Positions 33,138 through 43,109 of a stretch of DNA of 64,000 bases are shown piece after piece (within the stretch, counting starts at the first letter, position 1; each line of letters opens with the position of its first letter). The translations under genes were made by a program, and so were the position numbers. The DNA comes from Siderastrea siderea (taxonomy: Eukaryota > Cnidaria > Anthozoa > Scleractinia > Rhizangiidae), in NCBI GenBank assembly GCA_964030785.1, contig OZ034967.1:48116533-48180532 (forward strand), in the 5' to 3' direction. Below the pieces are notes generated by a model. That model searched no databases. It saw only the letters and a list, made by a program, of their open reading frames with translations, and was not told the origin of the DNA.

Positions 33138-33912
33138 CCGTAAACACTGGTGTATAAGCTGCACTCGCAGATAAGCCGCACCCCGAGTTTAAAAGCTCAA
33201 GGTTTGGAAAAAAAATTTTTGGTAAAAAATTGATAGCCGAGTCATTTCATTTAATGAGCATATTGGCTGAAGTGAAGTCCTTCTTATTAACTACGGATCA
33301 GTGATTCAATTTGTAGTCTGAATAAGACTCAAACACGCATTTTAATCCTTACAACAAATATTAAAAAGTTTTGTTAACGTACTTGAACACAAGACCACTT
33401 TCCCAGATGAACTTTTTCCCAGCATTTTTCCAGTTAAAGCTATTCAAGTCCAAAAATTTGTGAGTAAGTTCATTTGGCCGTTAGGTTGCATATCTCGGCT
33501 TAGTAGCCAGGCATTTGATGAGAAGAGAGAAAACTGGTAACAAGTGTTGTCGCTTCGTTCACTGAACTGAAGGTTTTAGTGATTTCTTCAGCTGTTCATG
33601 GCTTCCATGTTTACAAGGATATTTGGAAGCCATCCATCAGTGACAAACTCACCTGTGAAAGGGAGTTCGATAATTGGTTTGACAAATTTGCCATCAAAGT
33701 TGTCAACAATGTTGTCAACAATGTCGACAACAATTTACCACGCAAGTTCTCAAAGATAGCGTGGTACCGTTTTGACTTTATTTTGGTGTTTTGGGGACGA
33801 TTCAAGGAAAATTACAAATTTTTTTCCACATGTTCTTGCAGATAAGCCGCACCCCCGATTTTGAGCGAAGTTTTAGGGTAAAAAGGTGCGGCTTAGATGC
33901 CGGTGTTTACGG
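33138..33912. mobile_element. 775-bp TA-flanked MITE carrying a HIRAN-like fragment
   Basis: The left end CCGTAAACACTGG and right end CCGGTGTTTACGG are inverted repeats flanked by TA (33136-33137 and 33913-33914). Removing it joins NAKY to LLSLEKRHFNTKT of L1 ORF2. Subterminal copies of AGATAAGCCGCACCCC lie at both ends, and GGTGCGGCTTA is inverted near the right end. The 2-bp TA duplication suggests mobilisation by a Tc1/mariner-type transposase, though a 3-bp TAC reading is also possible. No transposase is encoded. Confidence 0.85.
33579..33845 (+). pseudogene. HIRAN-like domain fragment inside the MITE
   Basis: The frame reads VHGFHVYKDIWKPSISDKL then TCEREFDNWFDKFAIKVV and LPRKFSKIAWY, closely following the HIRAN-like proteins common in cnidarians (G.HVY..IW.P..G..L.CERE). 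A small expansion, VVNNVVNNVDNN, sits where the family has a short turn. The frame is open to 33845 with no obvious promoter or splice partner. HIRAN domains bind DNA ends in helicases of the Rad5/HLTF type. Whether this fragment is captured host sequence or the remnant of the autonomous element's own gene cannot be told from here. Confidence 0.55.
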
Positions 33913-33914
33913 TA

Positions 33915-35540
33915 CCTTTTAAGTCTAGAAAAACGCCACTTCAATACAAAAACTATCAAACAACTTCAACTTGATGACAAAAGTGTCATTAATACGGACG
34001 ACAAGATCTTAAAAGAAGCAAAATTGTTCTATCAAAAATTGTATTTCGGATTATGACGACATTTTCTTCCCTGAAGGTTCCACTGGGACACTTGAGGAGG
34101 CGAGAAAAGAACGTGAAGGTCTATTGACTAATGAAGAATGTTTAGAAAGTTTAAAAACAAGGGCACCAAATAGAAGTCCTGGAAGTGACGGTCTTCCGGC
34201 TGAATTCTATAAAGTTTTCTGGGAAGACATCAAACAATTCTTACTAAGTACCTTGAATTTTGCACATGGAAAGGGCTGTTTATCAATCAAGTAGAGAAGA
34301 GGACTTATTACCCTCGTGCCCAAGAAGAACAAACCCGCCAATCTCTTAAAAAACTGGAGGCCAATTGCGACTATAAAATTGCTGCCAAATCTATCGCTAA
34401 TCGTATGAAAAAAAATCCTGCCAACAACCAAACTGGTTTTTTAAAAGGTAGATTCATCGGAGAAAACATCAGGCTCATTGATAGCATTATCAATTACACA
34501 AATACGGAACAAATCCCTGGCCTCCTGTTATTCATTGACTTCGAAAAACCCTTCGATAGGGTAGAATGGTCTTTTATTGAGAAAACATTGAAATATTTTA
34601 ACTTTGGAACCTCTTTGGTGACATGGATTAAATTATTTTATACAGATATAAGCAGCTGTGTCCAAAACAATGGATGGTCTTCTGAAAGCGAGACAGGTTG
34701 TCCGCTTTCGCCTTATCTATTTATTTTATGCGCTGAAGTCCTGGGCAACGGAATAAGGAGAGATGAAGAAATTCCTGGCATTAGAATAAACGGTACTGAG
34801 TGCAAACTCTCACAATATGCACATGATACAACAACGATTTTAGATGGCTCAGAACTCTCCTTCTCGAGGACCCTATATTTAATCGATATATTTGCGGACA
34901 TTTCTAAACTGAAAGTAAATTATGAGAAAACCGAAGCCCTCTCGATAGGCTCACTTAAAAATTCCAATACTATTATCCCTTCAAACAAACCGATACCTTG
35001 GGCGTAGAGGAAAGTCTATGCCTTGGGAGTTTGGTTTTCGACATCAGATTTAAAGGATATTGAGGCTAATTTTTTCGAGAAAATTGAAAAAATTTAAAAA
35101 ATGCTTAGCAACTGGTCAGCTAGAAGACTGACTCTCCTGGGTAGAATTGCAATCCTAAAATCCCTGGCTGTATCACAAATTGTTTATGTTTTGTTCTCTC
35201 TACCAACTCCCCAAGGTGTCATTAAGGAAATCAACTCCCTGTTATACGATTTCCTTTGGGATGGTAAAAGTGATAAAATCAAAAGGACAGAAATGATTAA
35301 CAGCTATAGTAAAGGAGGATTAAAAATGATTGACATACAAAGCTTTAACCAATCATTGAAAATGAAATGGGTAAAAGGCTAGCTCGATGATGATAATCAG
35401 GCAAAATGGATGTCTTTTTTCAATTATTATCTTGAAAGGCACGGTGGCAATTTAGTGTTTTCGAGTAACCTAAATGGCAAGATGTTCCAACACTGTTCAA
35501 TTTAACAGATCCATTCCTGACAGAGATTGTCTAATTGTTA
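33915..35540 (+). pseudogene. L1-like ORF2, segment 4: reverse transcriptase, broken
   Basis: LLSLEKRHFNTKTIKQLQLD begins the segment. After several frame breaks the reverse transcriptase continues: NQTGFLKGRFIGENIRLID, LLFIDFEKPFDRVEWSF, GCPLSPYLFILCAEVLGNG, then the catalytic box as QYAHDTTTILDG. The usual ADD is AHD here, so a catalytic Asp is lost. Next come NWSARRLTLLGRIAILKSLA and DFLWDGKSDKIKRTEM to about 35382, then LTDPFLTEIV-like remains before the frame dissolves near 35540. Stops at 35005-35007 and 35095-35097, among others. Confidence 0.8.
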
Positions 35541-37472
35541 ATTTAGTTTTAAGAGCAGATAAGTATTGTAAAAAAAGAAATCTTAGTTGTGACGTCAGCA
35601 TACACCCGCCTGTACAGATTCTGGGGAAGGGGGAGGGGAGTTCCAAGACAACCCGATGGGGGGTGGAGAATGCCATCTTTTCTTGGTGGGAAATTGCGCG
35701 GTGCTTTTGGGTAACCGGTGTTTTTCTTGGCAGGAAATCGCATGACCATCCTCGCTTTTTGAAAAGTTCACGTTACTAAGACTTCATCTTTGTTGTCGGT
35801 TTAGAGCTGCAAACTGGGTCTGCACAATGGTAGAGTTTGCAGTATTTCGCAACAGCCCCGATCCGAAATATAGCAGAGCTAGTGCCTTCTGTCTTTGTTC
35901 TGTCCACAACCTTGTTTTTTGCGGCAGTCCGAATACATTTTCCCAGAAAAACAACCGCTGTTTAGTCAAAGGAACTGCGAATTAATAAACAGCCGTTTAA
36001 GTATAATAATGAACACAGTCTTCTACGTAGTGGCAGGTTGGTCGAGAGGTTAAAACACACAAATAATGTGATGTAATGTATTCATCCAATCAGTGCTACC
36101 TAACTGATTGAGTTTCATTTAAAATATTATTTCATTCTTCGTTTGGAACGGGGGTTACTGAATCGAATAACAAGACCAATCATGGTATAATCAACTTGAG
36201 ATTTTGTTCTAGGTGGCAACTTGACCTGGTTTGTCGGGTCATTAGAATGATAATGTCGATATGGAATGGAAATGAGCTAATCAAAAAAACACTGGGGTAT
36301 TAACGCTTTCAGGTTTTCCTCTATTTCTTGGAAACATCTTCAGTCAATTCACAACATTTTTCAATCAAAACGTAGAAATCCTGTGATGTACCCTTTTTAC
36401 CGTATTTTTTTGGTTATAAGGCGTGCCGTTTTTTCTCAAAAGTCCGTATTTCTGTCGAAATTATTGCTAAATTTGGGGTGCCTCTTATAGGCGAATATTT
36501 TCCAGCAACAAATTGTAAAGATCTCGTTTTTCAGTATAATTACGCTATAAACAGAAACACTGTTGGTCGTTGACTTTTGTAACATCAACATTTGGCTTTA
36601 GTGCGAGAACATTTAAAAGAAACTCAAGCGACAGAACGGTTTGAGAAACGACACCATTGAGCATTTTCAAAATAAAGCCATATTTGCATACAACGCGTGC
36701 TTGAAAGCACGTGCTCAGTAACATGATACTGTCACGCACTAATGCATCAGTCAGTTCCAGCAGTGCCCTTCCCCCCAGGCATTAGTGGGGCACTTTCCCT
36801 CACTGTCCGTCCCGGAGGCTGGGCATTAGTCTACCCCCGGGCATTTGACAGTCTTGTGATTTTCAACTCACAGTACTGTCACTTCCTTTCAGTGATAAGT
36901 TTATTGGGCAAGGACAATAAATGTAGATCTAGTTTATTGTTCTTTTTTTAACATAAACCTACAAAAGTAGAATGCATGTTAAAATTAAAATAACAGTAAA
37001 AGTATACATTGTTTTCAACTTGACGTGACTTAAGTTAGTTATCATGTTTAAGGGCAGATAGACTAGTAAGATAACTGCTATTTACTCACAAATAATTTAC
37101 TTTACATGCTCTTCAATAGCCCTGTGACATGCAATCACTACAGGCACAGCCACATGTAATGAAATAACACAAAACCCACCTTTGTTTTTTCTCCTATCTT
37201 AAGCGATGATTACAGAATTGATTTTCCTTTCCCTTTTCTCATTCTGAGTCGTCTTTGGTAGTCAGGCGGATAGTCAGGTTTCTTTTAGGTCCGCCAAAAA
37301 ATTCTGGTAATAGGGGAGGGAAAAGAATCATTTTCATAGTATTTTATACATGCAAAGATATTTCTCACAGTGCCTTTACAATATCACCATACATTTAATA
37401 TTGTGAGGTGCTATGTACAATTTTTTTTTCAGCTTTGAGTCCAGGCTGAATTGTGAAACCCCACTGTCTTTA
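35541..37472. other. no gene; one MITE-like terminus
   Basis: No coding sequence is recognised. At 36398 TA is followed by CCGTATTTTTTTGGTTATAAGGCG, which resembles the CCGTA...ATAAGCCGCACC end of the 775-bp MITE, but no matching right end is visible, so it is a partial copy. Around 36770-36850 a GC-rich stretch repeats GGCATTAGT and CCCCCGGGCATTTG. Confidence 0.45.
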
Positions 37473-38181
37473 AGGCCAATACACACAAAGGGTTTCGCTC
37501 CCACAGCATGCTCCAAGTTCAATTTGCACGACCAGTACACACGGGGGTGCATACTGCAGGAGCTTGCTCCATATTATAGTACACGTGAGGGAGCAAACGA
37601 AAGAAACTTGCTTTGGGATAGCTAATATTCACCAGACGAGGGCTTGGAAACTAGTTCAAACATTCAATTTAGCCAGTATTGGTGCAAACACTTTCCACAG
37701 TCTATGATTTTGATCATATAACACTGGGTTGTCTCTGTACAAGTCGATAACAAGTCGCGAATTGGTGACACTCCAAGCACGTTCCTCGTTTTTCCGACCA
37801 TCCACTTCCTGTATCTCAAGCTCAACACTTTCGGACGCCATTTTGAATTTTGAGCACGTGCTCAAGAGTTCCAAAGAAATAATGGATTAAAAAATTGCCT
37901 AATTTGATTGGTTAATGTTGAACATTTGCTGTCTAATCCACATGCAACAAAAAAAGTCAGTACACACAAGGGAGCATTTTCAAGTTTGCTCAATTTGCCC
38001 CTGGATCTTGCTCCCGAATATTGAACCAGCTTAATATCATGGAGCATTTTGTGGGGTGGAAATTCTGCTTCCGAGGATCGATTATACCTATGAAATCGTT
38101 AATACACATGAAGGAGCTTTGCTCCAGGAGCATGCCCCTGGAGCATGCTCTGGGAGCAAAACCCTTTGTATGTATAGGCCT
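37473..38181. mobile_element. 709-bp PIF/Harbinger-like non-autonomous element
   Basis: The ends AGGCCAATACACACAAAGGG and, inverted, AGGCCTATACATACAAAGGG form terminal repeats that stay similar for about 45 bp (through GCTCCCA.AGCATGCTCCA). The flanks are TTA (37470-37472) and TTA (38182-38184), the 3-bp TWA duplication of PIF/Harbinger. Inside, the minus strand carries a MADF-like exon, the accessory DNA-binding gene class of Harbinger elements, but no DDE transposase. Several copies of GGAGCATGCTCC-type palindromes fill the subterminal zone. Confidence 0.82.
37656..37841 (-). pseudogene. MADF/Myb-SANT-like domain fragment in the Harbinger-like element
   Basis: From the ATG at 37841 (minus) the frame reads MASESVELEIQEVDGRKNEE, then AWSVTNSRLVIDLYRDNPVL and YDQNHRLWKVFAPILAKL, matching the first half of a MADF domain (LI.L.R..P.LYD..H..Y). 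It stops at 37656 without a clear donor, so the second half of the domain is missing. Harbinger elements encode such a protein to bring the transposase to DNA and into the nucleus. Here it is a remnant. Confidence 0.62.
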
Positions 38182-38316
38182 TTATTCTTTGTCAACCATA
38201 TTGTGCAGAAACAGTCTGATTAAAACTGTGGTTTCACGAGTATGGCATTACACTGATGAAGGCTCACAAATGGGGCTGATTACACTGGACTACTAACATC
38301 ATTTTCATCACCAAAA

Positions 38317-38541
38317 ATGAAACACCAAAACAGCTTCGCAGTACACTGGCCATTTCAAAGTGAGAGTCCCGACAGCCACTACTGTGCTGCCCAGCGGAAA
38401 TACCTAAAGGAATTTGTTGTGAAGTTCAGGTCCAACCTGTGCTTGGTGATGGAGGAGGATAAACTTTGTGAACCAGGAGTACCACTCACGAGTGTTGCAA
38501 GGGGAAGACGTGTGATGGTAACAGGCCCTGCAGAGTCATAA
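38317..38541 (+). pseudogene. unrecognised coding fragment
   Basis: A 74-codon frame, FAVHWPFQSESPDSHYCAAQ then YLKEFVVKFRSNLCLVMEED and VPLTSVARGRRVMV, has strongly protein-like composition. I do not recognise the family. The sequence after it (to about 38700) contains further open pieces such as VEIKNRAPVSHIVNSS in another frame. It lies 130 bp beyond the Harbinger-like element and may be an exon of a decayed gene. Confidence 0.4.
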
Positions 38542-38699
38542 CCAACAGCCCTCCCTCCCCTCTTCTGTCAAAAGAACTAAGCTCCCTCTGAAAAACTGAC
38601 AAAGAGAACATGTCATTCACCATGGAAAAATTAGAGGTCGAAATCAAGAACAGGGCTCCAGTTTCACACATTGTTAACAGCAGCTTGCATCAATCCAAG

Positions 38700-39755
38700 A
38701 AGTAGAGCCAAGAAGAATCTGCAAAACAGTGACTCTGGAGCGGTGGCCATGGCAGCTGCGATATGTCTAAGGAATCATTGCAGACACATGATAGCTATGC
38801 AACTGTTGGTCACAATCTTCTTGTATTATTCTAACTGGCTGGAAGATTATTGTTCTCTCCGCAATATTTGATGCTGAAATGAATATTTTTATTGTGCTAT
38901 ATATGAAGGAAAAATGTTTTGAGGTCCGAGCCCAGGAGAGGGGGGTGGGACTGAAAGGTAGCTTGGATAGAGTGATGCTGTTGAAGCATTAACCCTGATA
39001 CTGTTTAACACAAAATCTTTTCAGTTTGCCACTGTGTTTAAGACAAGATGCCTTATTTTGTAACCCTGTTTAGAGGACAACTTTTTGCTGTTTAGAACTA
39101 CAAAATAAATGACGTGTTGCCTCTTGAGCAAGACTGAATAGTTCATAGATACAATTTTTTTTTAACAATTGTATACCCTATTAAAGAAAGACCCTGAAAA
39201 CCATTTTCAGTTCATCGTCTGAGAAATAGGCTGGTGTATCCGGTGCTAATTTATGAGGCTCAGAAAACAATGTTTCTTAAAAAAAGAATAAAAAAGCTAT
39301 TTTGAAAATTTTATGACAATTATGTACAAAATTTTGATATGTATTTTTTTCAAGGAGAAAATTCCAAAACGTGCCAATAACCTCATGCACCTGAATTGAT
39401 ATAACATAATTGATTACTTCATACTATTTTTGCATATGCATTTTTAGTTTGAGAGGTGCTGTACTGTGTTTAATATTAAGCTTAATCAAGAGATAAGATG
39501 AAAAATCATATTTTACCGGATTTTATGGATATCGTTCTAATTGAAAATACATGATAGATGCAAGTAACCTTTAACAGGGCTATTAATGTGAATGTCTTGT
39601 TGGCTCAGACATAAAAATTAATATAAGTTATGCAGGTTAATTTAAGCTTAATTCTTGAGTCACAACTGAGGATTAACAAGTTATTACCAGGCTCCAATCC
39701 ATACTAAACACAGGCAAATGTAGTGGCAGATCTTAATTTCATTTTGTCCAAAATG
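38700..39755. other. no recognisable gene
   Basis: AT-rich sequence with no motif, repeat or open frame that I can support. Confidence 0.45.
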
Positions 39756-39759
39756 TGTA

Positions 39760-40340
39760 GTCGACTATCACACAATTGAGTGCCTTGAGAGTAGTAGCGA
39801 GACACACTTATTTTTACAAGAAGCTGGATGAATTTGGTAAAGATCATGCCAAGTTGATCACAGATGCTGTAGCAAGGCATGGCCAGTACATGGCTCAAAA
39901 CACTCAAGTGTCACCCATACCATCCAGGCAAGCGCTTCTTCGGAATCTCATCCCCCACACAGGGTAAATAGCAATCAGCCAGACCCTGGTAGAAAGATTA
40001 CTTTTGACAACATCGATTACCATCAAGAGAGCCATCACATGACGGAAGAGCACCAAAACATAGACAAACACTATGTTTCTGTGATGAGCACCAAAAATCG
40101 AGTTCATGGCCACCACCTGAGTGACAAGCCCCTGAAACAGAAGTCCTGTAGATGAAAAATGGACAATGCCTGCCAAGTCTACAGGACAACATTAGACAGC
40201 ATGACAACTATATAACCTTAGTTGAACGTATCATATCCAGCCGCATTCCTTGCCTCAAGTTCCTGTCTGATGTTGTCAGCCCACATATTCCACACCAGTA
40301 CAGCAGGAAAAAGAAAAATGTATCTAACATGGTAAGCAAA
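39760..40340 (+). pseudogene. DUF6589-like fragment
   Basis: Frame 1 (39776-39967) reads VVARHTYFYKKLDEFGKDHA. A second frame continues KITFDNIDYHQESHHMTEEH and QNIDKHYVSVMSTKNRVHGH. Then comes DNIRQHDNYITLVERIISSR and IPCLKFLSDVVSPHIPHQYS. This succession matches the DUF6589 proteins I remember from cnidarians and fungi, which are multi-copy and linked to mobile elements but of unknown function. At least one frame change and several stops separate the parts. Confidence 0.55.
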
Positions 40341-40460
40341 GGATGCACTGAACCTTAACATCAGCATGCATATTCTTCACAAGTTATGGTCTCAGTAAGC
40401 ACTGTATTTCTTTCGATACTAATAAAAAGAATTCATTATATTTTTTGTTTCTTTTTTTTT

Positions 40461-40474
40461 GGGGGGGGGGGGGG
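40461..40474 (+). repeat. poly-G run
   Basis: A run of T is followed by 14 consecutive G. It could form a G-quadruplex or be prone to sequencing and assembly error. Confidence 0.85.
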
Positions 40475-40496
40475 CAATCATTCCTATAATTATTTT

Positions 40497-40667
40497 ATCA
40501 TAAAAGCAGTGGCATTCACAAGATAGAAAGTTTAATGTTTGAAACAATTTTTAATCACAAAAGCAGTGACATTCACAAGATAGAAAGTTTAATGTTTGAA
40601 ACAATTTTTAATCATAAAAGCAGTGACATTCACAAGATAGAAAGTTTAATGTTTGAAACAATTTTTA
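40497..40667. repeat. 57-bp tandem repeat, three copies
   Basis: The unit ATAAAAGCAGTGRCATTCAC followed by AAGATAGAAAG and TTTGAAACAATTTTTAATC repeats at exactly 57 bp. The word AAGCAGTG starts at 40504, 40561 and 40618. Copies differ by only a few bases, so the expansion is recent. Confidence 0.9.
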
Positions 40668-40679
40668 TAAAGATATACT

Positions 40680-41670
40680 TCTAATAGCTATTGCGGACAG
40701 AGAAAGAGCAAGAAAGACAATTCTATTGCTGGATTCCAACTGGGGAAAGGTAACCAAAATGTGCAACCCTGTTTTTTCTACAGTGCACCATCCCACCCTA
40801 GCAACACTCACCCAATTCAGTTTTCTATAATTATTTTTTATGTCTGCAATAAATGCATTTCCATGGCTACTCTTGGTACTTGATTATTAACACCAAAATA
40901 ATACAAATCTAGTAATGAAAATATTTCCTCGAGCTTGTGATCATTACATGAAATTTTCATTTATTATGACTTGTATTTCGAAAGGATGGTGATGCTGGAG
41001 GGGAGGGAATGTTCCCTACTCATGATCCTGAATGCATTGAATGTAACCTTGAACAGTTACTTTTCAAATGCAAAGGAAAATTGCCAGGAGCTACTCTCAA
41101 TGCAATTGAAAATTTGAGAGTGAATGTGGTTGCTTATTAGCGATACCACCTTCTGTAGGAACAACTTTAAATGAGCGCCTACACAGGCATCTCAAAAGGT
41201 CAATGTTGTGTGGTGCATCCTCTACTTCCCTTTTCCTCCTTGCTTCCTATCCTCGCTCTAGTGCTTTATGTGTGGAGCTGTAGACGCACAGGACTAGAGA
41301 AGCATTCCAGCAATCAAACAGTTACCCTCATAATACCATTTGAGTTTGGGGATTTGAAGGGAAAAAATGGCAGAGGTAATGGCTGCCCTTTGTCATTTAA
41401 ATGCTCACCTGACAAAGATGTTCAAAATGAAGGAAATGTTCGTCAGGAAGAAGATAAACCAGACTAAGTTTTGACATAACATTCACACTATCAGGTTGCA
41501 AATGTAAATGATTTGTTAAATGGTCGTGTGGTTAGCTCTGTTATAGCACGTCCTCCAAATGAACGATTGTTGGATTTCCCTTGAAAATCAGACATTTTAA
41601 CTTGTTATTTCAATGCTAGACTTATTTGGACTTGAAAGAAGCTTCATGAAGCTTTCACAGCATCATTCCT
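40680..41670. other. no recognised gene; coding-like scraps
   Basis: Near 40985-41140 one frame reads DGDAGGEGMFPTHDPECIEC then NLEQLLFKCKGKLPGATLNA, which looks protein-like but matches no family I know. A frame at 41171-41467 is open but unconvincing. No repeats stand out. Confidence 0.35.
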
Positions 41671-41672
41671 CA

Positions 41673-42022
41673 GAAGAGGAAACTGCTGCTGGCGGCAACC
41701 ATGAACCACTTGAACGCAATTTAGCTTCATTTAGCTCCTGCTGGCGGCAACCATGAACCACTTGAACGCAATTTAGCTTCATTTCGACTAACCAAGGTGT
41801 CTGTAGTTGGAGATGGGAACTGCTGTTTTTGTAGTATCATCAAATGTCTCCATCACAATTATCTGCAAAAAACAAGTGACGTTTTGGAAATACCAATCGT
41901 TGTTACCCCACCTCCAAGCCCCTTACCAGTCCTTTGTGCCACCTAAGATTTCTTCAATTCATCTGCTTTATGTGGCATTTAACCATTCACTACCTGGGTA
42001 TTATGATGCCACAACAGGTTAA
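41673..42022 (+). pseudogene. OTU-domain (ovarian tumour protease) remnant
   Basis: LASFRLTKVSVVGDGNCCF contains the OTU catalytic Asp-Gly-Asn-Cys motif, followed by CSIIKCLHHN. After a frame change, IHLLYVAFNHSLPGYYDATT matches the C-terminal OTU block, which normally ends in a catalytic His before Tyr-Asp. Here the sequence is GYYDAT, so the His seems replaced by Tyr. The intervening residues are poorly conserved and a stop is present. A 47-bp direct duplication at the start (41686-41732 and 41738-41784, offset 52 bp) adds a frame break. A second OTU remnant lies at 59667. Confidence 0.6.
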
Positions 42023-42720
42023 GATAGCACAAAGATTTTTGTTTGTTATTAAGGTCGTACTTACGGGTCAAATGCGCCCAAAAAGAACCAATTTTAAAGC
42101 AAGTTATCAACCTTGTTCAAATTTGAAATTGCCCTACTCTATGGTACCCTATGGTAAGTTTTACTGTAGAATCCGAATTTGAAATTTAAAATGTCAGTTT
42201 CTTGCCAGAAAGGTGTGAAAATTAACACCTAAAATGTCACTCAATTCTAAAATTATTTTCTTTTCTTCGTTTCTTTTCATTTGAAAGCTTTCTTATTTGA
42301 ACTATCAAACATCTATGAAAAAAGGTTTCTTGTGCGACTTAGCCACCATCCAGGTGGAAATCCTACGGGAAAAAATCAAATAGCCCTAAACAGGGCACAT
42401 GACACACCATAACATCAATCGTATGCAACGAGAAATGGCGGCTAAGTCAGGGAAAATAGCCCCATTTATGTTTGTGAATTCTGGCCAATTTCAGCAGAAT
42501 TGATTAAAATGTGTGGAAAATATTTCTTTTTCACCTCACACACGCTAAGGATCCATCGAATTTTGCACGGCTTTATGCTTTCATTTGCTTAAATCTCGTC
42601 CACCATGTTTGTTTTCTGTGTTTTAAGTTGTATTGCCTTCTGGGACACTCATTTCCTGGAAGAAACGAGCAAAATGACATATTTCGAGCGTGTAAAGCAT
42701 CCCAGAATCAAACAATCAGA
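42023..42720. other. no recognisable gene
   Basis: Nothing supported. Overlapping open frames at 42511-42820 run into the MITE that follows and are not coherent. Confidence 0.4.
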
Positions 42721-42728
42721 GTCCCTAG

Positions 42729-43100
42729 TAGGCTCAGTTTCCAGCCATGAGTCTCTCGATGCACCCGTGATTCTCGTCACCTTCACGGCTGGGTGCACGG
42801 GTTTGATGGCATGTCCGTGATGTCACTACAAATTCATAGCAAGATGCTGTTGTTCCTTGAAATGATTAAGAGTAAACTCATGAAGAGTGTATGAGCAAGC
42901 ATTCTGAAAATTACGGTCAACCCTCGCAGCGTCCACCATCTCGAAATCCCGCCAAATTATGCCCGCATTCTGCCCCGCAAATTTGAGGGGGTTTGTCCCT
43001 GATTGGTCAGTCTAAACAGTAGCCAAATCCGTGTGCCCAGCCGTGAAGGTGGCGAGAATCGCGGGTGCATCGAGACACTCGCGGCTGGAGACTGAGCCTA
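42729..43100. mobile_element. hAT-like MITE with 8-bp target duplication
   Basis: Long imperfect inverted arms (about 42729-42803 and 43031-43100) begin TAGGCTCAGTTTCCAGCC and share TCTCGATGCACCC, GATTCTCG and CACCTTCACGGCTGGG. Flanks are GTCCCTAG at 42721-42728 and GTCCCTAG at 43102-43109, with one extra G between element and right copy. An 8-bp duplication and TAGG-type termini point to hAT mobilisation. The centre is non-coding. Confidence 0.78.
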
Positions 43101-43109
43101 GGTCCCTAG

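Larger units (their letters stand above)
18170..35540 (+). mobile_element. L1/Tx1-type LINE, split by three later insertions
   Basis: One retrotransposon can be followed in order across 17 kb. ORF1 lies at 18274-19131, and ORF2 at 19490-19742, 21229-21538, 32575-33137 and 33915-35540. The protein reads across each gap as in a single L1 ORF2. The three interruptions are a minus-strand LINE (19743-21228), a CACTA element (21539-32571) and a MITE (33138-33912). The two DNA-transposon junctions close exactly when the element and one target copy are removed. The three endonuclease motifs (QEVH, GGDFN, TDH) sit in three different fragments. The 3' end is lost near 35540, where the ORF2 tail breaks into stops and no poly-A tail is seen. 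The start near 18170 is a guess from the GC-richer leader. Confidence 0.8.

Noticed and set aside
36030..36060. tRNA-like A box (GGTTGGTCGAGAGGTTAAAAC)
   Set aside because: No B box at the proper distance and no cloverleaf could be drawn, so neither tRNA nor tRNA-derived SINE is supported.
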